Origin: Acidimicrobiia bacterium | Lineage (GTDB): Bacteria; Actinomycetota; Acidimicrobiia; Acidimicrobiales; Aldehydirespiratoraceae | DNA: 39,253 nt | Direction: 5' to 3' | NCBI GenBank assembly: GCA_024421085.1 | Contig: JAHQYN010000020.1 | Coordinates: forward strand, 1 to 39,253 | Shown: one piece after another, positions 33,024-39,253 of the stretch | Layout: each line of letters opens with the position of its first letter | Position numbering within the stretch: position 1 is the first letter of the stretch | Made by a program: the position numbers and the translations under genes | Notes under the pieces: generated by a model | What the model saw: the letters and a program-made list of their open reading frames with translations, nothing else | What the model was told of the DNA's origin: nothing | The model's database searches: none

Positions 33024-33974
33024 ATGAGCGACAATCCGCAGCCGCTGGGTGGCAACGAGATGCCGCGTTTCGGGGGCATCACCACGTTCATGCGCCTGCC
33101 GGCGACATCGTCGCCTGAGGATCTGGATGTTGCCGTGGTTGGGGTGCCCTTCGACATCGGCACCTCGAACCGGCCCGGCGCCCGGTTCGGCCCCCGAGCA
33201 ATCCGTGAGGAGTCGGTGCTGCTGCGTCCGTACAACATGGCCACACGGGCCGCACCCTTCGACAGTCTGCGCATCGACGACACGGGCGACGTGCCCACCA
33301 ACCCCTACAACCTGGCCGACTCGATCGGGCGGATCACCGCGCACTTCGAGGAGCTGCTGCGGCATGGCCTCGTGACTGTGGCCATGGGTGGCGACCACAC
33401 CATCGTGCTGCCGATTCTGCGGGCCATGGCCGCTGAGCACGGGCCTGTGGGACTGGTACACATCGACGCGCACACCGACATCAACGACACCATGTTCGGC
33501 GAGAAGATCGCGCATGGCACCCCGTTTCGCCGCGCCGTCGAGGAGGGCCTGCTCGACGGGCCGCGCGTCGTGCAGATCGGTGTGCGGGGCACCGGTTACG
33601 CAGCCGACGATTTCGACTGGTCCCGCGAGCAGGGGTTCCGGGTGGTGCAGGTCGAGGAGTGCTGGCATCGGAGCCTCGATCCGCTGATGGCGGAGGTGCG
33701 CGACCAACTCGGGGCCGGCCCGGTTTATCTGAGCTTCGACATCGACGGCCTCGACCCGTCGTTCGCCCCCGGTACGGGAACGCCGGAGGTCGCCGGCCTG
33801 ACCACGATCCAAGCCCTTGAGATCATCCGTGGTTGCCGCGGCCTGGACCTCGTGGGCTGCGACCTTGTGGAGGTGGCCCCCGTCTATGACGCCAGTGGAG
33901 CCACTTCGCTGACCGCCGCCAACATGCTTTATGAGATGCTCTGCGTCCTGCCCGGTGTCGTGTATCGGCAGTGA
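33024..33974 (+). CDS. speB: Agmatinase-family ureohydrolase
   Basis: This Mn-dependent ureohydrolase releases urea from a guanidino compound. Agmatine, giving putrescine, is the default guess. The 316-aa protein has the three metal-binding signatures GGDHT (residues 122-126), HIDAHTDIND (about 146-155) and SFDIDGLDPSFAPGTGTPE (about 238-256). RPGARFGPRAIREES is typical of the agmatinase/guanidinobutyrase branch. Substrate choice among agmatine, guanidinobutyrate and guanidine cannot be decided by eye. The start is ATG at 33024 with AGGAAAG upstream; the longer frame from 32859 is antisense to the rhomboid gene. Its stop overlaps the next ORF's GTG (GTGA). Confidence 0.9.
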   Translation: MSDNPQPLGGNEMPRFGGITTFMRLPATSSPEDLDVAVVGVPFDIGTSNRPGARFGPRAIREESVLLRPYNMATRAAPFDSLRIDDTGDVPTNPYNLADSIGRITAHFEELLRHGLVTVAMGGDHTIVLPILRAMAAEHGPVGLVHIDAHTDINDTMFGEKIAHGTPFRRAVEEGLLDGPRVVQIGVRGTGYAADDFDWSREQGFRVVQVEECWHRSLDPLMAEVRDQLGAGPVYLSFDIDGLDPSFAPGTGTPEVAGLTTIQALEIIRGCRGLDLVGCDLVEVAPVYDASGATSLTAANMLYEMLCVLPGVVYRQ

Positions 33975-34240
33975 CCGACGGCCGAGATCCAACGGCAGAC
34001 GACGATACCGAGAACCTGTCAAGACGGCGTGACCTGTATGTTGACCTGCTGAGGGGCTGCCTCACCCGCGAGCTGTTCCTGACGGCGGAGGCACACGACA
34101 TCGATCTCTCGGAATGGCCCGGTGATGCCGATGAGCTCCGTTCGATTCTCGGAGCCAACAAATGGCACCTGGGAAGCCTGCCGCAAGGCAAGGTTTCACA
34201 AACTTCGCCTATTCGTGAAGTATCGGGGCTTACACTCTAA
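33971..34240 (+). pseudogene. Truncated TylF/macrocin O-methyltransferase-like ORF
   Basis: An 89-codon frame overlaps the agmatinase stop by four bases. Its middle, RRRDLYVDLLRGCLTRELFL, resembles the N-terminal start of TylF-type O-methyltransferases (xYLDLLKxCLTxxLF). No SAM-binding domain follows. After about residue 60 the sequence (ANKWHLGSLPQG) is unrelated and the stop lies in the hipBA promoter. It is most likely the 5' stump of a longer gene once coupled to the agmatinase and cut by arrival of hipBA. A real small protein cannot be excluded. Confidence 0.5.
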
Positions 34241-34259
34241 CTTCGTCTATCCTTGAAGT
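34202..34259. promoter_or_regulatory. Twin hipB operators flanking the hipBA -10 box
   Basis: Two 20-bp dyads, ACTTCGCCTATTCGTGAAGT (34202-34221) and ACTTCGTCTATCCTTGAAGT (34240-34259), lie 38 bp apart. A likely -10 box TACACT (34231-34236) sits between them, so one site covers the -35 region and the other the transcription start. This is the usual layout for HipB autoregulation. Confidence 0.8.
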
Positions 34260-34284
34260 CACTGTCACGCCAAGGGGGACCCGA

Positions 34285-34584
34285 ATGGTTGAACCGAAGC
34301 TGCATCGAGTCGAAGCCAGTTACTCCGACCTGCGCAACCAGCCCCAAATTTCCAGGGCATTGAAGGCGAGGCGGAAGGCACTCGGGATGACTCAGCAGGA
34401 AACGGCCCAGCGCGCCAACGTGTCCGTGCAGTGGCTGTCGGGGTTCGAGAACAGCAAAGGCAGTGGCGGCCTGAGGCGGGTCATGCGGGTCGTCGACGTG
34501 CTCGGGCTGTCCCTGGCACTGCATGTCCGGCCCCGCACCGAGCTCGATCAGATATTCGACAGCATCAACAGCGAGTCGGAATGA
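34285..34584 (+). CDS. hipB: HipB-type antitoxin / XRE repressor
   Basis: The 99-aa protein has an XRE-family HTH (RALKARRKALGMTQQETAQ, then RANVSVQWLSGFENSKGS) and a short C-terminal tail. HipB binds operator DNA and neutralises HipA. AAGGGGG precedes the ATG at 34285. The hipA start overlaps its stop by four bases (ATGA). The N-terminal part (about 20 residues before the HTH) is typical. Two matching operators lie directly upstream. Confidence 0.93.
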   Translation: MVEPKLHRVEASYSDLRNQPQISRALKARRKALGMTQQETAQRANVSVQWLSGFENSKGSGGLRRVMRVVDVLGLSLALHVRPRTELDQIFDSINSESE

Positions 34585-35873
34585 CCGCCAACGACACGCT
34601 CGTAGTTTTCTTGCGGGGCCACAAAGCCGCCTGTATCAACCGACGAGGGCCGCAGTTGAGTCTGGTCTACTCCGACGAATACGCCGAGCGACCCACGGCG
34701 TCGCCCCTCTCCCTCTCCATGCCGCTGCAGGAAGCCCAGGTCGATGACCGACGGGTCGAAAGCTGGATATCGGGTCTGTTGCCGGGTAACCCCGATGTCC
34801 GAAGGCGCTGGGCCGCCAAGTACGGCGCAGCGTCCCCCCAGGCCTTCGATCTTCTCGGAACCAGCATCGGCATGGACTGTCCGGGAGCGGTCCAGTTCTG
34901 CAAACCGGAGTCAGCAGAGGAACCGACAACTCGTCATGGCGGGGTGAACTGGCTATCGGATAACGAACTCGGTGATCTCGTTGCGGGCATGGTGCGCGAA
35001 TCCTCACGTTGGGTCCGCCCGCAGGGTCACAGTGCGTTCAGCCTTGCCGGTGCTCAAGCAAAAACTGCTCTATGCAGAGAAGACGGCGACCACGGCCGCT
35101 GGGGCGAACCCTGGGGGCAGACTCCGACCACCCACATCCTCAAGCCTTCGATGGCCGACTTTGTGGACCAGTCGCTCAACGAGCACCTGTGCATGACCGC
35201 TGCCCGCTATTGCGGGCTGGCGTCCGCACGCACGGAGATGGCTCTGATCAACGGGCACCGGGTGCTGGTAGTCCACCGTTTTGACCGCCTACGCGGTGCT
35301 GACGGCGGTATCCGACGCGTTCACCAAGAGGACTTGCACCAGGCTTGCGGCGACCCCGACGCCTCCATCTACCAGGGTGAACACGGGGAGGGCCACAGCA
35401 TCGCTCGCCTGTCACGCCTGCTGGCGGACAATTCAGCAGACCCCGACGAAGACAAACGGGCATTCTTCGATGCATTGGCGCTCAACTGGGTGTTGTGCAA
35501 CACCGACGCTCACTCCAAGAACTACAGCATCCTCTTCAACGCGGCTGAAATCCGCCTCGCCCCTCTCTACGATGTGTGGTCGATAATGCCGCACGACCCC
35601 GACCACTATCGTTCGTACACTCTGGCGATGTCGCCTCTGGCGGACCGCAGGGTGATGGCTGCGGACAACCCGCAGGCGTGGGCGGCGGCCGCGTCAGCGG
35701 TGGGGTTGGACCCCAATGAGGGGATGGACCGTGCTCGGAGGATCGCCGGCGCGGTCCCCGAGGCTTTGGAGCGGGCCGCCGATGAGTTGCAACCGGAGTT
35801 CCGCGATTCTCCGACACTCCGAGCGCTGCTGTCGATGAGCATCAAGCGGCAAGATCAGTGCCTCAACGGCTAA
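34581..35873 (+). CDS. hipA: HipA-type serine/threonine kinase toxin
   Basis: HipA phosphorylates an aminoacyl-tRNA synthetase (GltX in E. coli), halting translation and promoting persistence. The 430-aa protein has the N-terminal HipA domain (CINRRGPQLSLVYSDEYAER, MPL) and the kinase core: FSLAGAQAKTAL near residues 152-164 (P-loop with the autophosphorylation Ser position), HILKP with the ATP-binding Lys, HRFDR, the HQEDLHQA loop, the catalytic NWVLCNTDAHSKN near 302-314, and the metal-binding Asp in LAPLYDVWS near 327-335. All look intact. It is coupled to hipB. Confidence 0.95.
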   Translation: MTANDTLVVFLRGHKAACINRRGPQLSLVYSDEYAERPTASPLSLSMPLQEAQVDDRRVESWISGLLPGNPDVRRRWAAKYGAASPQAFDLLGTSIGMDCPGAVQFCKPESAEEPTTRHGGVNWLSDNELGDLVAGMVRESSRWVRPQGHSAFSLAGAQAKTALCREDGDHGRWGEPWGQTPTTHILKPSMADFVDQSLNEHLCMTAARYCGLASARTEMALINGHRVLVVHRFDRLRGADGGIRRVHQEDLHQACGDPDASIYQGEHGEGHSIARLSRLLADNSADPDEDKRAFFDALALNWVLCNTDAHSKNYSILFNAAEIRLAPLYDVWSIMPHDPDHYRSYTLAMSPLADRRVMAADNPQAWAAAASAVGLDPNEGMDRARRIAGAVPEALERAADELQPEFRDSPTLRALLSMSIKRQDQCLNG

Positions 35874-36014
35874 CCACGCCTGGCGCAACAACCGATGGAG
35901 GCCGCCGAGGCCGCCGCCGGTGGAGTTGTGTTCGTGGGTTGCGTGCTATATGGTCCCGGCGATTGAGTCGGCAGTCTTTGTTTGGTTGAGGAGCCATCTT
36001 GAACTTGCACAACA

Positions 36015-36025
36015 CCCCCCCCCCC
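36015..36025 (+). repeat. C11 homopolymer upstream of the secreted repeat protein
   Basis: Eleven consecutive C lie 25 bp before the ATG at 36051. Upstream, GAGGAG (35988-35993) is spaced 5 nt from TTG at 35999. With C11 a frame from this TTG ends at TAG 36041-36043. With C10 or C13 it would fuse to the main ORF. Confidence 0.9.
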
Positions 36026-36050
36026 GCAGCGTTTTGTAGTTAGCTCGTTG

Positions 36051-39000
36051 ATGCGGCTGAACAGACGCCGGTCGGTGTTGTTGTGGTGTTTTGTGGTGGT
36101 TTCGCTGCTGGCAGCGGCATCGCCGGCGGGGTCGGTGGCCGGGTATGGCGATGTAGCCGACGGCCAGTTTTACACCGAGTCGGTGCAGTGGTCAGTCGAC
36201 AATGACATCACCGGTATCGACGGGAACTGTTTCGCACCCGACGCGATCGTCACCCGCGGTGAAGCCTCGGTCTATTTTTGGAACATGCAAGACCAGCCAA
36301 CCGCGCCAGCTCACAGCTTCGGTGACATCACCGTCGAAGACCAGAACGCGGCGGTGTCGTGGATGTTTGACAACAAGATCACGACCGGCACCTCGCCAAC
36401 AACGTTTTCGCCTGACATGGCGTTGACCCGCGCTCATCTCGTCACGTTCTTGTGGCGCCTGGCCGGTGAACCGTCGGCACCTGACCACAGCTTCGACGAC
36501 GTGCATGTCGGTTGGCAGCAAGGCAGCGTCTCATGGGCCGCTGATCAAGCCATCACCACCGGCACATCGAAAACGCCGCCAACGTTCTCGCCTGACAACC
36601 CGTTGAGCCGCGCTCATCTCGTCACGTTCCTGCACCGATACCAAGACAAACCCGACGTCGCCATCGACCCATCCTCCCCACAATGCGCCGACCAAACCGT
36701 CCCCGCCGATCAGCAGACCGGCACAGCCAACGGTGATGTCGAAACCGTCCCCGCTGATGAGCAGACCGGCACAGTCAATGGTGCTGTCGAGGCGGTCCCC
36801 GCTGACGAGCAGACCGACACAGTACCAGCCGGGCAGGAACCTGCGAAAGTCGTGCCATCAGAAGCTGAGATTGCCGCGGCCGAAGCTGAAATGGCGGGTC
36901 TTGTGAATCGTCTGCGAGAAGGTTTGGGGCTTGATCCGCTCGTGCATCATCCCAGCATCGTGGCGGTGGCTCGAAGTTGGTCGCAGACGATGGCAGACGA
37001 AAATGACTTCAAGCACAATCCGACCTATTCGCAGCAATATCCACGCGGATGGACGGCAGGAGGGGAAAACCTTTCTTGGCAATACCGTTTCAGTTCATTG
37101 AGTCGTGCGGTACAGGTATCATTCGATGGTCTGGTAGACAGTCCGGGACACTACGCGAACATGGTCAATCCGCAGTTCTCTCACATAGGGGTGGGTATCG
37201 CTGTTGATGATAGAGGCGGTTTCTGGTTGACGCAGAACTTCGCCCACTACCCAACTTCCATCGTTGAACCGAGTCCCACGATCATATCGGGCAATCCTCT
37301 GCTAGCGGAAGAACCGGACTACACCCCTAACCGCGCCGACACGGCCCAGCCACCAGCCTTCAACACCGTCTCCACCGCTTTCGCGCATTCGTGTGGGGTC
37401 AAGACTGACAACACGGTCACCTGCTGGGGCGACAACACTGTTGGGCAGGTCGACGCGCCCGGCGGTTTGTTCACAACCGTCTCCGTTGGCCTCGTGCATT
37501 CGTGTGGGGTCAGGACTGACAACACCGTCGCCTGCTGGGGCGCCAACACTGTGGGGCAGGTCGACGCGCCTGGCGGTTTGTTCACAACCGTCTCCGCTGG
37601 CTCCACGCATTCGTGTGGGGTCAGGACTGACAACACCGTCGCCTGCTGGGGCGACAACGAATATGGGCAGGCCGACGCGCCCACTGGTGCGTTCAAGACT
37701 GTCTCCGCTGGCTACACGCATTCGTGTGGGGTCAAGACTGACAATACTGTCACCTGCTGGGGCGACAACGACGATGGGGAGGCCGACGCGCCCGGCGGTG
37801 AGTTCAAAACCGTCTCTACCGGCCTCGACCATTCGTGTGGGGTCAGGACTGACAGCAAGGTCACCTGCTGGGGCGACAACGGGCTTGGGGAGGCTGATGC
37901 GCCCGGCGGTTTGTTCACAACCGTCTCCGCCGGTGCTACCCATTCGTGTGGGGTCAAGACTGACAACACGGTCACCTGCTGGGGCGACAACACCGTTGGG
38001 CAGGTCGACGCGCCCGGCGGTGAGTTCAAAACCGTCGCAACTGGTGCCAGTTCCGTCCATTCGTGTGGGGTCAAGACTGACAACACGGTCGCCTGCTGGG
38101 GCGACAACGAATATGGGCAGGCCGACGCGCCCGGCGGCATGTTCAAAACCTTCGCCGCTGGTGCGTTCCTAACCGTTTCCGCGGGCGGTAACCATTCGTG
38201 TGGGGTCAAGACTGACAACACCGTCGCCTGCTGGGGTGACAACGGATTTGGGCAGACCGACGCGCCCGGCGGTACGTTCAAGACCGTCTCTGCTGGCGAT
38301 TTCCATTCGTGTGGGGTCCGCACTCACAACTCCGTCATTTGCTGGGGATTTAACGAAGTTGGGCAGGCTGAAGCGCCCGCTGGTGCGTTCAAAACTGTCA
38401 CCACGGGGTTTGGTGGATCGTGTGGGATCAAGACTGATAACACCGTCACCTGCTGGCCCGGCGGTTTACCCGACGCGCTTGAAGCACTTGAACTTGAAGG
38501 TGTGTTCCAGACCGTCTCTTTAGGTGTATTTTTTGCGTGTGGGGTCAAGACTGATAACACCGTCGCCTGCTGGCGCGCATCTGGGCAGAATGAAGCGCCT
38601 GCTGGCGCGTTCAAAACTGTCGACGTCGGCTACAACCATGCGTGTGGGGTCAAGACTGACAACACCGTCGCCTGCTGGGGTTGGAACGAATATGGGCAGA
38701 CCGACGCGCCTGTTGGTGAGTTCAAAACTGTCTCTGCCGGCGGCTGGCATTCGTGTGGGCTCCAGACTGACAACACCGTCACCTGCTGGGGCCACAACGA
38801 CGATGGGGAGGCTGACGCGCCTGTTGGTGCGTTCAAAACGGTCTCTGCTGGCAGCGGGCATTCGTGTGGGCTCCAGACTGACAACACCGTCACCTGCTGG
38901 GGCGACAACGACGATGGGGAGGCCGACCCGCCGAGGGCCCGTGCGTTCAAATCCGTCTCCGCTGGCGGCAACGGCGGCCAGCATTCGTGTGGGCTCCAGA

Positions 39001-39253
39001 CTGACAACACCGTCATTTGCTGGGGATTTAACGAATTTGGGCAGGTCGAAGCGCCCGCTGGTGCGTTCAAAACCGTCTCTACTGGTGCCGAGCATGCGTG
39101 TGGGGTCAAAACTGAGAACACCGTCGCCTGCTGGGGCGACAACGAATATGGGCAGGCCGACCCACCCGACGGTGAATTTAAGACGGTCTCTGCTGGCATT
39201 CGGCATTCGTGTGGGCTCCAGACTGACAACACCGTCACCTGCTGGGGCTACAA
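36051..39253 (+). CDS. Secreted SLH-like / CAP / RCC1-repeat protein (3' end beyond window)
   Basis: The open frame of at least 1067 codons runs off the window. Domains in order: signal peptide (residues 1-31, RRRSVLLWCFVVVSLLAAAS); three SLH-like repeats (about 32-200, pattern FxD...VSW..D..ITTGTS..TFSPD..LTRAHLVTFL.R); three 16-residue Thr/Glu-rich linker repeats (VPADEQTGTVNGAVE type, 36696-36839); a CAP/SCP domain (about 281-402, GENLSW, DSPGHYANMVNP, IGVGIAV); then at least 17 RCC1-type repeats of about 37 residues from about 434. Each repeat reads FKTVSAGxxHSCGVKTDNTV, then TCWGDNxxGQxDAPGG. It is probably surface-bound through the SLH-like part. The gene stands alone after hipBA. Confidence 0.9.
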   Translation, partial: MRLNRRRSVLLWCFVVVSLLAAASPAGSVAGYGDVADGQFYTESVQWSVDNDITGIDGNCFAPDAIVTRGEASVYFWNMQDQPTAPAHSFGDITVEDQNAAVSWMFDNKITTGTSPTTFSPDMALTRAHLVTFLWRLAGEPSAPDHSFDDVHVGWQQGSVSWAADQAITTGTSKTPPTFSPDNPLSRAHLVTFLHRYQDKPDVAIDPSSPQCADQTVPADQQTGTANGDVETVPADEQTGTVNGAVEAVPADEQTDTVPAGQEPAKVVPSEAEIAAAEAEMAGLVNRLREGLGLDPLVHHPSIVAVARSWSQTMADENDFKHNPTYSQQYPRGWTAGGENLSWQYRFSSLSRAVQVSFDGLVDSPGHYANMVNPQFSHIGVGIAVDDRGGFWLTQNFAHYPTSIVEPSPTIISGNPLLAEEPDYTPNRADTAQPPAFNTVSTAFAHSCGVKTDNTVTCWGDNTVGQVDAPGGLFTTVSVGLVHSCGVRTDNTVACWGANTVGQVDAPGGLFTTVSAGSTHSCGVRTDNTVACWGDNEYGQADAPTGAFKTVSAGYTHSCGVKTDNTVTCWGDNDDGEADAPGGEFKTVSTGLDHSCGVRTDSKVTCWGDNGLGEADAPGGLFTTVSAGATHSCGVKTDNTVTCWGDNTVGQVDAPGGEFKTVATGASSVHSCGVKTDNTVACWGDNEYGQADAPGGMFKTFAAGAFLTVSAGGNHSCGVKTDNTVACWGDNGFGQTDAPGGTFKTVSAGDFHSCGVRTHNSVICWGFNEVGQAEAPAGAFKTVTTGFGGSCGIKTDNTVTCWPGGLPDALEALELEGVFQTVSLGVFFACGVKTDNTVACWRASGQNEAPAGAFKTVDVGYNHACGVKTDNTVACWGWNEYGQTDAPVGEFKTVSAGGWHSCGLQTDNTVTCWGHNDDGEADAPVGAFKTVSAGSGHSCGLQTDNTVTCWGDNDDGEADPPRARAFKSVSAGGNGGQHSCGLQTDNTVICWGFNEFGQVEAPAGAFKTVSTGAEHACGVKTENTVACWGDNEYGQADPPDGEFKTVSAGIRHSCGLQTDNTVTCWGY
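37350..39253 (+). repeat. 111-bp coding tandem repeat array (RCC1 blades), 17 units visible
   Basis: The HSCG motif (or its GSCG, FACG and HACG variants) recurs 17 times with mostly 111-bp spacing from about 37385 to 39210. Nucleotide identity between units is high, with blocks such as GACTGACAACACCGTC repeated nearly unchanged. Units 10 and 11 (about 38400-38600) are the most diverged. The array is cut by the window end. Long minus-strand frames across it are by-products of the repeat. Confidence 0.93.

Noticed and set aside
37302-39238. Long minus-strand frames with repeated GRVDLP and SVLTPHE patterns over the right end
   Set aside because: They are antisense images of the plus-strand RCC1 repeats; the plus strand has a signal peptide, recognisable domains and a consistent frame from 36051.

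Overview
The window is GC-rich, gene-dense DNA from an actinobacterium, most likely a member of the Acidimicrobiia or a close relative. This is inferred from gene content, not from a marker tree: an F420-type luciferase-like oxidoreductase, a KstR-like TetR regulator beside two SDR enzymes, a class Ic-like methionine aminopeptidase, and a secreted SLH-like/CAP/RCC1 protein. At least nine genes also seem to be leaderless, with a TANNNT box 5-8 nt before the ATG or GTG. Both ends of the window lie in repetitive DNA (IS copies on the left, an open RCC1 repeat array on the right), as would be expected of a contig that stops where assembly fails.

Layout. 1-1680: a decayed ISL3-family element abutting a fragment of a second, related copy. 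1789-2720: a Fic-domain gene interrupted by long C/G homopolymers. 2798-6043: ppc and dtd, both on the minus strand. 6360-8703: an unknown membrane protein, a reductive-dehalogenase-like ferredoxin remnant, then mpg, bacterioferritin and tRNA-Ala(TGC). 8796-10097: an acyl-CoA dehydrogenase. 10127-16142 (minus): a complete five-gene peptide-type ABC importer. 16281-18621 (minus): two SDR genes behind a TetR regulator, divergent from a Crp/Fnr-type regulator at 18699-19346. 19448-21402 (minus): flotillin and its NfeD-like partner. 21466-23985 (plus): a possible 24-codon ORF, a cyclase-family hydrolase, a single-domain cNMP-binding protein and a ribokinase-type sugar kinase. 24067-25245: an AAA ATPase with a winged helix, preceded by a large symmetric operator-like dyad. 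25302-27842: a nucleoside-hydrolase remnant, a conserved hypothetical protein and a DUF3048 protein whose promoter region is duplicated. 27973-29419 (minus): map and a MaoC-like hydratase. 29830-33974: a CDF metal transporter, a small coiled-coil membrane protein, an F420-type LLM oxidoreductase, a rhomboid protease and an agmatinase-family hydrolase. 33971-35873: a truncated methyltransferase-like ORF followed by a hipBA toxin-antitoxin module with two operators. 36051 to the end: a large secreted repeat protein.

Functional picture. Most of the window is ordinary chromosomal metabolism (anaplerosis, fatty-acid and acyl-CoA metabolism, peptide uptake, iron storage, DNA repair) with small accessory insertions (IS, hipBA, AAA ATPase) and several gene remnants. 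The most unusual signals are non-coding. There is a 65-bp dyad with four half-sites before the AAA gene. Minisatellites of 14, 15 and 17 bp each cover the stop codon of a minus-strand gene. A 32-bp GC-rich array fills one divergent promoter region. A C11 tract before the secreted-protein gene could switch its reading frame. Two places (the poly-C runs in fic and the degenerate 132-bp duplication in dppC) look as much like sequencing artefacts as biology and are flagged as such.
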